Shown: piece after piece, positions 18,451 through 24,909 of the stretch
How the letters are laid out: the number at the start of each line of letters is the position of its first letter
How positions within the stretch are numbered: position 1 is the first letter of the stretch
Source: an uncultured Flavonifractor sp.
Lineage (GTDB): Bacteria; Bacillota; Clostridia; Oscillospirales; Oscillospiraceae
Assembly (NCBI GenBank): GCA_910585415.1
Contig: CAJUDT010000010.1
Coordinates: 1 to 44,502, forward strand
DNA length: 44,502 bases
Reading direction: 5' to 3'
Notes under the pieces: model-generated
Told to the model about the DNA's origin: nothing
What the model saw: the letters and a program-made list of their open reading frames with translations, nothing else
The model's database searches: none
Program-made: the position numbers and the translations under genes

Positions 18451-18461
18451 CCTTCTCTAAT
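18451..18461. repeat. 11-bp target-site duplication, left copy
   Basis: CCTTCTCTAAT directly abuts the left terminal inverted repeat and is identical to 20154-20164. Confidence 0.85.
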
Positions 18462-18479
18462 CAATGTCATTAAGTTAAG
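18462..18479 (+). repeat. left terminal inverted repeat
   Basis: CAATGTCATTAAGTTAAG, identical over 18 bp to the complement of 20136-20153. Identity ends at the next base (G here, C at the other end). Confidence 0.88.
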
Positions 18480-18497
18480 GATTTTGCACAGTGTGAA

Positions 18498-18534
18498 AAA
18501 GTACCCACCCCCATTTCTGAGGGGTGGGTACTTT
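18498..18534 (-). terminator. terminator of the element's regulator gene
   Basis: AAAGTACCCACCCC (18498-18511) pairs perfectly with GGGGTGGGTACTTT (18521-18534). Read leftward it is followed by TTTTTC, so transcripts from 19417 should end here and not run into the protease gene. Confidence 0.8.
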
Positions 18535-18643
18535 ACCTTCTGGCTTATTCATATTTATGAGGAGTACTCTATTAAAAATCATTTTTCAATAGCCCTCGAA
18601 TGAAGCCAAAGAAGAATCCTACCAAAAATTTGAACATTAATTT

Positions 18644-19417
18644 TTATCTCCCTTCAGTTGCGGCACGGAGTTTCTCTTGATAATTGGTAGTCAATACTAA
18701 TTCTCCACGTTCGTTGCTGGCAATTCCGGCCCACTCTAAAACAGCAGCCAGCACAAATACGGGATCAGGAACAGACTTTCCTGTATCATAATGAAAATAA
18801 TTATAACCTATGAATCCAACAACTGTTGTTTCATTGCAATCTGGAGCTCCAAGTTTATGTCGTCCGTTTCCCTTTTTGGCACGCCCTCCTTGAGAAATCA
18901 AAAGATCTACAATCTTATCAAAAACTTCATATTTATAGGGTGGCTTAATAGGGAGTTCCTTACAAAGAAAAGAAATACCATCTGGCGCAACACGAATCTC
19001 ACGGGGTAATCCTTGCGCAGTATGGACGATTGCCCGTCCTCCGTTCTCTATAAGCATTTTCTTGATAATATCTGATGCCTTGTTACTGTCTTTTGGAATA
19101 AACCAGTCTGACATATCAACGAGCTCCTTCTCTTTCTCTACTTGCACAATGTTATCTGCTAACTTTAACACGGTCAATAGATCATCTAACTTTTTCTTAG
19201 CTGTTGGATAAGAAATTCCAAGTTCTTCCTGTAAAGAACTCATTTTGCCCCGTTGCCTCAAAAAGGAAATAAGAAATTCTGTTTGGTCAGCAGTTAAGGA
19301 ATCAAAAGGACCTCGCTGAAAGTCATTGTGCAGTTCCATCCCACAGTCTGAGCAGCGCAAAACCGCAATTTTCAATGCTCCCCCGCAGGATGGGCATTCA
19401 GAAATTACTTTCGCCAT
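18644..19417 (-). CDS. zinc-ribbon HTH regulator (DUF2089-type N-terminus) with unidentified C-terminal domain
   Basis: A 257-residue protein. Residues 8-25 form a zinc ribbon (C8, C11, C22, C25) and 38-85 match the DUF2089 helix-turn-helix region (LTADQTEFLISFLRQRG, LGISYPTAKKKLDDLL). The remaining ~155 residues, including PPYKYEVFDKIVDLLISQGG and VVGFIGYNYFHYD, belong to no family I recognise and make the protein much longer than stand-alone DUF2089 proteins. Codon use is AT-rich, unlike its neighbours. The start at 19417 has GAGG 10 bp upstream. It is the only convincing gene in the insertion and has its own promoter, an inverted-repeat operator candidate and terminator. A cargo regulator is inferred; its target is unknown. 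Confidence 0.8.
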   Translation of the reverse strand: MAKVISECPSCGGALKIAVLRCSDCGMELHNDFQRGPFDSLTADQTEFLISFLRQRGKMSSLQEELGISYPTAKKKLDDLLTVLKLADNIVQVEKEKELVDMSDWFIPKDSNKASDIIKKMLIENGGRAIVHTAQGLPREIRVAPDGISFLCKELPIKPPYKYEVFDKIVDLLISQGGRAKKGNGRHKLGAPDCNETTVVGFIGYNYFHYDTGKSVPDPVFVLAAVLEWAGIASNERGELVLTTNYQEKLRAATEGR

Positions 19418-19437
19418 ACAATCATCGCCTCGAGAAA

Positions 19438-19466
19438 ATAGTATCATAGAACAAATTATTTGTCAA
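19438..19466 (-). promoter_or_regulatory. promoter of the DUF2089-type gene
   Basis: Read leftward: TTGACA (19466-19461), 17 bases, TACTAT (19443-19438), about 20 bp before the start codon, so the leader is very short. Confidence 0.7.
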
Positions 19467-19472
19467 TATAGA

Positions 19473-19501
19473 ATTTCAAAAATTAATATCTAATTTGAAA
19501 T
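19473..19501. promoter_or_regulatory. inverted repeat upstream of the DUF2089-type promoter
   Basis: ATTTCAAA (19473-19480) and TTTGAAAT (19494-19501) are complementary arms, with further AATTA/TAATT complementarity inside. The position just upstream of the -35 box suits an autoregulatory operator. Confidence 0.45.
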
Positions 19502-19917
19502 AGATGATATACGAATTGGGCAAAACAGTAAAACGTACCACCGATATAGAGTATGGATAACTCCCCAATCATTTTACATCTTATAGGTTTGTTACATTTT
19601 TAAATGTTGCTTTCCGCATATATTTTGGATAACTTTTAGTGCATTGCAAAGATGCGTTGAAAGTATTATTTTTTCTCAACTTTACGGTTGACTTTCTGTC
19701 AAAATTTTCAAAAAATGACCATCCCGAAAAATTCACAGGATTGGTTTTTAATACACAGTCCGGACAAGTTGAGATTCTGGGGCAGGCTGTGTTATTACTT
19801 AAAATGAGGAATTATCTTGTTTTTTTACACATATGCAAGGCTTGTCAAATTTTCAAAACACCATTTGCTGTTTTGCCTGTTTTTTATTCCGTTAAGTTAA
19901 GCCGGCTTTTCTTTTGG

Positions 19918-19955
19918 GAAAACGTCCGTTTTGAGCCGCAAAAACGGACGTTTTC
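19918..19955. repeat. 15-bp perfect hairpin
   Basis: GAAAACGTCCGTTTT (19918-19932) pairs with AAAACGGACGTTTTC (19941-19955) around the loop GAGCCGCA. It reads the same on both strands, so it could act in DNA or RNA. Confidence 0.7.
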
Positions 19956-19973
19956 AAAAAATATGGTGACCGA

Positions 19974-20009
19974 GGGGGGCGGGTAAGTAAAACCCGCCCC
20001 CCATTTTTT
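19974..20009 (+). terminator. rho-independent terminator-type hairpin in the insertion
   Basis: GGGGGGCGGGT (19974-19984) pairs with ACCCGCCCCCC (19992-20002), followed by ATTTTTTC. It implies a rightward transcript ending here, although no convincing rightward gene precedes it. Confidence 0.75.
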
Positions 20010-20080
20010 CAGGCTGCCACATAAGCTTTTTGAAATGTCAAGAAAGTCGGCGATTAGCTTAATAAATCAGAGTAAATAGG

Positions 20081-20128
20081 CCCCGCCATTAAGGGCCAGA
20101 CTGGGTAATTTGGCCCTTAGCGGCGGGG
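20081..20128. repeat. long hairpin next to the right terminal repeat
   Basis: CCCCGCC (20081-20087) pairs with GGCGGGG (20122-20128), and TAAGGGCCA (20090-20098) pairs with TGGCCCTTA (20111-20119). One mismatch and one G-T pair lie between, and the loop is 12 bases. Confidence 0.65.
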
Positions 20129-20135
20129 GGTGGGG

Positions 20136-20153
20136 CTTAACTTAATGACATTG
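20136..20153 (-). repeat. right terminal inverted repeat
   Basis: CTTAACTTAATGACATTG, the exact complement of the left 18-bp repeat. Confidence 0.88.
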
Positions 20154-20164
20154 CCTTCTCTAAT
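20154..20164. repeat. 11-bp target-site duplication, right copy
   Basis: CCTTCTCTAAT directly abuts the right terminal repeat and is identical to 18451-18461. Confidence 0.85.
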
Positions 20165-20602
20165 CCATGTTTTTGCGCCCCTATTTTACCAGACTATAGG
20201 GCGGATGACAACCATATTTTACACCGAAACCGGCCATTAACCGCTCAACAAGCAAACCCATGGCCCGCCCCGCCATACGGCGTTTTTTGAGCCGTTCAGT
20301 TTGAAAAAATGACCGTCCGTTCAATTGCTGGAATGGTGGTAAATTTCCCGTTTCTCCGATAAAAATTCATCTTTAACCATCCAAAACGTTCAAAAGATTC
20401 AGTTTTAAGCATCTGTACAGGCTGTGTGAAACATCCCCTGTTTCCTGGCAAAAAACACTTCCCTTTACAGGGAATCTGTGGTATACTGAATGAAAGTCAA
20501 TCGTCCGCCAGTTCTGTACAGCAGTCCCTTTCTGTCTGGTGGAATGAGCGGCTTTTATTCTGCTTATAGACAAAAATCATCGGGATAAGGAGCGATCGGA
20601 AC
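20165..20602. other. intergenic region carrying the displaced protease promoter
   Basis: There is no gene in these 438 bases. The left end holds a leftward promoter (20183-20211) that originally served the C11 protease. The right end should hold the promoter of the chemoreceptor at 20603; TATACT at 20482-20487 is a possible -10 box but has no good -35. The rest shows nothing clear. Confidence 0.6.
20183..20211 (-). promoter_or_regulatory. leftward promoter, probable original promoter of the C11 protease gene
   Basis: Read leftward: TTGTCA (20211-20206), 17 bases, TAAAAT (20188-20183). Transcription would start near 20176, about 12-22 bases before the target site of the insertion. The element therefore lies in the protease 5' leader. 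Confidence 0.65.
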
Positions 20603-22633
20603 GTGACAAAACTACGAACAAGCCCCCGCGCCGGTCGGGAGATGAGAGGAAGTCTAAACCGAAGGATATTAAGGAGTACCATCCTTAATATTCTGATTTT
20701 GGTGGTCATATGCTGCGTGTTTATGGCCCTTTCCATGCAGTCGCTGGCCAACAGCATTTTGCTGGACAGCCTTCAGCCCATGGCCCGGCAGTCCGCCAAG
20801 ACCGTCGAGGCCAACATACATATGCTGGCGGACCGCATGATGACCATTGCCAGCGACCCCGGATTGGACCCTGTCCTCACAGCGGAGCCGGACGGGGCCG
20901 GGACGCCCCGTTTGGATGCTGCGGCAACACGGGAAAGCCGTGCTGCGGTGCTGGTGGAGGCCGCTGAAATCTACGAGCTTTACACCATCGCCCTGTACAG
21001 CCTGGACGGGCGTCTGGTGCAGGGCATTGACGGCGCGCCGGAGAGCCTGGACAGCGGCTTTTTCACACTCCTGCGGGAGACGGACAATCTGACCACCGAT
21101 GCCTCCACCCTTTATCAGGGAAAGCTGGGCATTACCATGGGAATGCCGGTGAAGGAGAATGGGGAAACGGTCCTGTACGTGGTGGGCGTCTATAAATATG
21201 ACACGCTAAACGATGTTATCAGCAGCATCAATTTGGGAAAAACCGGTATGGCTTATATGGTCAACCAAACGGGCATCGTCACCGGGCACCCAGACCAGTC
21301 CCTCGCACTGAACCAGAGCACGTTGGCCCAGCTCAGTGACGGCAACCAGGACGCGGTGGACCGGGTCACCACCGGCGAAACCGGCGCCACGGAATTTCCC
21401 ATCGGCGGGGAGCTCATGCTGGTCGCGTTCTCCCCCATCCGGGGAACCCAGTGGTCCCTGGTTATTCAGATTCCCAAGTCCGATTATAACAGCTTTATCA
21501 ACAAGGCCATGCTGGTGGCCGTTTTGGCCACTCTGGCGGTCCTGGTCCTGTCCATTTTGCTGGTACTGCGTCTGTCCCGGTCCATCTCTCAGCCGGTAAA
21601 GCGCGTAACCGAACGTATGGTAGCCCTCTCCAACGGCGACCTCCACACTGAGGTACTCCCCGTTCACACTGGAGATGAACTCCAGGTCATGACCCAGACC
21701 CTGGATGCCACAGTCGAAATCGTAAAACAGTACATATCCGACATCCAGCAGGTTTTGACACAGGTTGCCTCCGGCGACGTGCGCACCGAGCCCCAAGTGG
21801 ACTACAAGGGCGATTTTGTGCTGATTCGCAGCAGCCTGCTCACCATTACCGCGTCCATGAACGAGACATTGCTCGGCTTCCACGCGGCGGCCTCCCGCCT
21901 GACCGACATGGCGGAGCAGCTGAACGGACAGTCCGTACAGCTCCACCAGGCCTCCCTGGAGCAGAACCAGTCCGCCGATGCGCTGGTCCACGAGGTAACC
22001 CACGTCAAGGAGCGGCTGGCCGATGTTACCAAGAGCAGCGGCCAGACCCGGGCCCAGACCGCAGAGATTACCCAGCGGATTCAGAGCGCCAACGAGCAGA
22101 TGGCGGCTTTAACCTCCGCGATGGACGACATCAGCGCCAACGCCATGCAGATCACGAAAATCGCAAAGGACATCGAGGACATCGCCTTTCAGACCAATAT
22201 CCTCTCCCTCAATGCCTCTGTGGAAGCCGCCCGGGCCGGAGCCGCCGGAAAGGGCTTCGCGGTGGTGGCCGACGAGGTCAAGCAGCTGGCGGCCAAGAGC
22301 GCGGAGGCCGCTCAAAGCGCCACCGAAATGGTCCGCAACACCCAGGCAATCATAGAGACCGGCGTGGCCCTGACCGCCGACACCGCCGGTTCCCTCCACG
22401 CCATTTCCGACGTCTCCACACAAATCAGCGCCATCTCGGACCAGCTGACCACGGCGGTGCAGGGACAGGAGGCGGCCCTAGCCCTCATGGAGGAACGGAT
22501 TGACGCCATCTCCGCCATTGCGGACCGCAACCTGCAAAACGCCGGGGAAACCGAGCAGTCCAGCGGCTCCCTGTCCAGGGAGGCCGAGGCGCTCCAAGCC
22601 CAGGTGCAAAAATTTACCTTAAAGGAGCCGTGA
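20603..22633 (+). CDS. methyl-accepting chemotaxis protein
   Basis: A 676-residue chemoreceptor. TM1 is at about 25-50, an extracellular double-Cache-type sensor at about 50-297, TM2 at about 298-320, HAMP at about 323-375 (SISQPVKRVTERMVALSNGDL), and a cytoplasmic signalling coil has its hairpin tip near 528 (AFQTNILSLNASVEAARAG). It would signal through CheA/CheW, none of which are in the window. The GTG at 20603 follows AAGGAG at 20587-20592; an ATG at 20642 has no ribosome site and would cut into the segment before TM1. Its stop overlaps an alternative start of the next gene, suggesting coexpression with the FMN-binding lipoprotein. The ligand is unknown. Confidence 0.9.
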   Translation: MTKLRTSPRAGREMRGSLNRRILRSTILNILILVVICCVFMALSMQSLANSILLDSLQPMARQSAKTVEANIHMLADRMMTIASDPGLDPVLTAEPDGAGTPRLDAAATRESRAAVLVEAAEIYELYTIALYSLDGRLVQGIDGAPESLDSGFFTLLRETDNLTTDASTLYQGKLGITMGMPVKENGETVLYVVGVYKYDTLNDVISSINLGKTGMAYMVNQTGIVTGHPDQSLALNQSTLAQLSDGNQDAVDRVTTGETGATEFPIGGELMLVAFSPIRGTQWSLVIQIPKSDYNSFINKAMLVAVLATLAVLVLSILLVLRLSRSISQPVKRVTERMVALSNGDLHTEVLPVHTGDELQVMTQTLDATVEIVKQYISDIQQVLTQVASGDVRTEPQVDYKGDFVLIRSSLLTITASMNETLLGFHAAASRLTDMAEQLNGQSVQLHQASLEQNQSADALVHEVTHVKERLADVTKSSGQTRAQTAEITQRIQSANEQMAALTSAMDDISANAMQITKIAKDIEDIAFQTNILSLNASVEAARAGAAGKGFAVVADEVKQLAAKSAEAAQSATEMVRNTQAIIETGVALTADTAGSLHAISDVSTQISAISDQLTTAVQGQEAALALMEERIDAISAIADRNLQNAGETEQSSGSLSREAEALQAQVQKFTLKEP

Positions 22634-22638
22634 GGGAT

Positions 22639-23082
22639 ATGAAACGGATTTCTGTCATCCTTTTGAGCCTGCTGCTGCTGGCGTCGCTGCTGACCGCCTG
22701 CGGCAGTCCCACCGGCCTCCAGGACGGTTACTATACCGCCCAGGCCGCTGAGTTCAACTTTGGATGGAAAGAATATATTACCATCCTGGTAAAGGGCGGG
22801 CGCATTATCTCTGTAGAGTACAACGCAGAAAACGCCAGCGGCTTTATCAAGAGCTGGGACAACGCCTATATGCAGACCATGCTGCACAGCAACGGGACCT
22901 ATCCCAACCAGTATACCCGCAACTACGCAAACCAGCTCCTGGAGGGCCAGAGCGCAGACGGCATTGACGCAATCACCGGGGCGACCTCCTCTTGGGGGTC
23001 CTTTCAGAAGCTGGCCCAGGCGGTGCTGGAGCAGGCCCGGCAGGGGGATTCCAGCATCGTGTATGTGGACACAGCGCACTAG
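22639..23082 (+). CDS. FMN-binding domain lipoprotein
   Basis: A 147-residue lipoprotein. The signal peptide ends in lipobox LLTAC with C21 as the lipidated residue. The mature part is one FMN-binding domain (about 27-140) with DGYYTAQ near its start and DAITGATSS (110-118), the flavinylation motif in which T116 would carry covalent FMN. Such domains serve extracellular electron transfer or flavin-based reductases, normally beside NQR/RNF or reductase genes; here it lies between two chemoreceptors. AAGGAG at 22622-22627 and the ATG at 22639 are preferred to the overlapping GTG at 22630. A link to redox or electron-acceptor taxis is speculation. Confidence 0.85.
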   Translation: MKRISVILLSLLLLASLLTACGSPTGLQDGYYTAQAAEFNFGWKEYITILVKGGRIISVEYNAENASGFIKSWDNAYMQTMLHSNGTYPNQYTRNYANQLLEGQSADGIDAITGATSSWGSFQKLAQAVLEQARQGDSSIVYVDTAH

Positions 23083-23155
23083 GCGGCTGACTGGCCATGC
23101 TCGAACGGAACCTGTATGGAGCACAAATACAAGAACGAATTAGGAGTGAACGATA

Positions 23156-24826
23156 ATGGCACCTATCGCAAGCAGCAGAAATGATAAACTGTCGGGCAAA
23201 CGAATTGGCCGCAAGGTGGGAAATCTGGTTGCGGCCATGCTGGGCGTGAGCATTGTTCTGGTAGTCGTGCTGTGTGTTCTGATGTTCTACCGGCTCACCA
23301 TGTCCATGATGCAGAAGGAATGCGTCAGCGGCACCAACGTACTGGCCTATGAGCTGGCCTCCTATACCGGGGACGACGACAAAACGGCCCTCCTGGATGC
23401 CCTCAAGCGGGAAATGGGATGTGAGTTCACCATTTTCCACGGGGATGAGCGGGCCTACACCACCATACAGCAGAATGGACAGCGGGCTGTCGGCACACGT
23501 CTTTCCAGCGAGGTTGCGCAAATTGTGCTCCAGCAGGGGGAGAGCTACGTGGGGCAGGCCACGATTTTAGGGGAAAAGCACCTCTGCTCCTATGTCCCCA
23601 CCTACAATGCCGACGGGCAGATTGACGGCCTGATTTTCGCCGGTATCTCCATGTCCTCCGCCACGCGGCAAATCGCTCTGACCGTTGTGCTGTCCTGTCT
23701 GGCCGGTCTGGTGCTGATTATCCTTGGAATCCTGATTATCGGGGCCTACATCAAGCAGAAGGTCTCCTATCCCCTCTTCCGCCTGACCATACTGGCCCAG
23801 ACCCTAGAGCAGGGCGACCTGGGATTGAACCACCACGAAACCATGACGGCGGATATCGACTCCGACGACGAAATCGGCGTCTTGTCCAATAGCTTTGACA
23901 ACACCATCGGCCGCCTGAAAAATTATATCGGAGAAATCTCCCATCTGCTGGAGGCCATCGCCGGCGGCGACCTGACGGCGCAGATTACACAGGAGTATGT
24001 GGGCGACTTTGCCGCCATCCGCACCTCTCTGAACGACATTCTCCAGAGGCTCAACTCCACGATTGGACAGATTGTGACCAGCGCGGAGCATGTCTCCGGC
24101 GGGGCGGAGCAGATGTCCACCGCCGCTCAGGCCCTCAGCCACGGCTCCGCCGAGCAGTCCAGCGCTGTGGAGGAACTGGAGGAAACCATGCGCTCTGTCA
24201 CGGATAGTGTCAAGCAGACCGCCGAAAATGTCCAACAGGCACGGGAGCAGGTCGGCGGTATGGACACTCAGCTGACCGAGGGCAACCAGCGGATGCAGGA
24301 AATGATTTCCGCCATGGAGGAAATTACCGACAGCTCCAAGGAGATTGAGAAAATCATCAAGACCATCGAGGATATCGCCTTCCAGACCAACATTTTGGCC
24401 CTGAACGCCGCCGTTGAGGCCGCTCGGGCCGGAACCGCCGGAAAGGGCTTCGCCGTGGTCGCCGACGAGGTCCGCAATCTGGCGGCCAAGAGCGCGGAGG
24501 CCTCCCAGTCCACCTCGGCGCTGATTGGACGCTCCATCGCCGCGGTGAATCAGGGAACGCACATCGCGGACGCCACCGCGCGGCAGCTGGAGCAAATCGT
24601 AGCAGGGGCCCGCGCAATTGTGGATACCATCAACGAGATTGCCGCCGATGCCCAGACCCAGGCGGAAGCGGTGGAGCAGATTCAGGATCAGATTGGACAA
24701 ATTACCAGTGTGGTCCAGACCAACTCCGCCACAGCCGAGGAGAGCGCCGCCACCAGCCAGGAGCTCAGTGCTCAGGCCAGTGTACTGCGCCAGCTGGTCA
24801 GCTCCTTCCAGCTCCGCCAGCTGTAA
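23156..24826 (+). CDS. methyl-accepting chemotaxis protein with single-Cache-type sensor
   Basis: A 556-residue chemoreceptor: TM1 at about 22-45, a compact extracellular sensor at about 46-175 of single-Cache type (CEFTIFHGDERAYTTI, GLIFAGISM), TM2 at about 176-202, HAMP at about 203-260, and a signalling coil with tip near 408 (AFQTNILALNAAVEAARAG). It ends SSFQLRQL without a CheR-docking pentapeptide. TTAGGAG precedes the ATG. It follows the FMN lipoprotein by 73 bp and probably belongs to the same transcript. The extracellular cysteines could matter for sensing, but the ligand cannot be inferred. Confidence 0.9.
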   Translation: MAPIASSRNDKLSGKRIGRKVGNLVAAMLGVSIVLVVVLCVLMFYRLTMSMMQKECVSGTNVLAYELASYTGDDDKTALLDALKREMGCEFTIFHGDERAYTTIQQNGQRAVGTRLSSEVAQIVLQQGESYVGQATILGEKHLCSYVPTYNADGQIDGLIFAGISMSSATRQIALTVVLSCLAGLVLIILGILIIGAYIKQKVSYPLFRLTILAQTLEQGDLGLNHHETMTADIDSDDEIGVLSNSFDNTIGRLKNYIGEISHLLEAIAGGDLTAQITQEYVGDFAAIRTSLNDILQRLNSTIGQIVTSAEHVSGGAEQMSTAAQALSHGSAEQSSAVEELEETMRSVTDSVKQTAENVQQAREQVGGMDTQLTEGNQRMQEMISAMEEITDSSKEIEKIIKTIEDIAFQTNILALNAAVEAARAGTAGKGFAVVADEVRNLAAKSAEASQSTSALIGRSIAAVNQGTHIADATARQLEQIVAGARAIVDTINEIAADAQTQAEAVEQIQDQIGQITSVVQTNSATAEESAATSQELSAQASVLRQLVSSFQLRQL

Positions 24827-24865
24827 CTGCCCTCTGTCCTGGCACCATCTCAAGGCAAACAAATC

Positions 24866-24904
24866 AAATCCCTGGCAGAAGCCCCCGCTTTCTGCCAGGG
24901 ATTT
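24866..24904. terminator. bidirectional terminator between convergent genes
   Basis: AAATCCCTGGCAGAA (24866-24880) pairs perfectly with TTCTGCCAGGGATTT (24890-24904) around a 9-base loop. It serves the chemoreceptor and the leftward activator gene. Confidence 0.85.
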
Positions 24905-24909
24905 GTTGG

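Larger units (their letters stand above)
19502..20135. other. non-coding, hairpin-rich part of the insertion element
   Basis: No supported gene. The left part (19502-19890) is AT-rich without recognisable signals. From 19892 to 20145 there is a 12-bp inverted repeat pair echoing the terminal repeat, enclosing three strong hairpins (19918-19955, 19974-20009, 20081-20128). A structured RNA, a nested palindromic element, or both, could be present. Confidence 0.6.
19892..20145. repeat. nested inverted-repeat pair inside the insertion
   Basis: TTAAGTTAAGCC (19892-19903) and GGCTTAACTTAA (20134-20145) are exact complements. The first is an internal copy of the inner part of the terminal repeat, so this 254-bp block could be a smaller palindromic element forming the right end. 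Confidence 0.55.
18462..20153. mobile_element. 1.69-kb transposase-less insertion (mobile insertion cassette), IS4-family-like ends
   Basis: The ends are perfect 18-bp inverted repeats: CAATGTCATTAAGTTAAG at 18462-18479 and its complement at 20136-20153. Perfect 11-bp direct repeats flank them. Inside lies one leftward regulator gene (18644-19417) and about 730 bp of non-coding, hairpin-rich DNA; no transposase is present. Base composition is visibly more AT-rich than the GC-rich surroundings. From memory, IS4 ends read TAATGCCGATCAGTTAAG (13 of 18 identical) and IS4/IS231 duplications are about 10-13 bp, so the element fits the mobile-insertion-cassette concept known for IS231. It would need a transposase supplied from elsewhere. 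Confidence 0.85.

Noticed and set aside
19639..19986. 115-residue rightward open frame in the insertion element
   Set aside because: No ribosome binding site, Phe/Lys-rich composition, and its end runs through two perfect hairpins with the stop inside a terminator stem. More likely non-coding.
20340..20362. Sigma-28-like promoter (TAAA ... CCGATAA) for the chemoreceptor at 20603
   Set aside because: The spacing is 11-12 bases instead of the required ~15, and it lies 240 bp upstream of the start codon.
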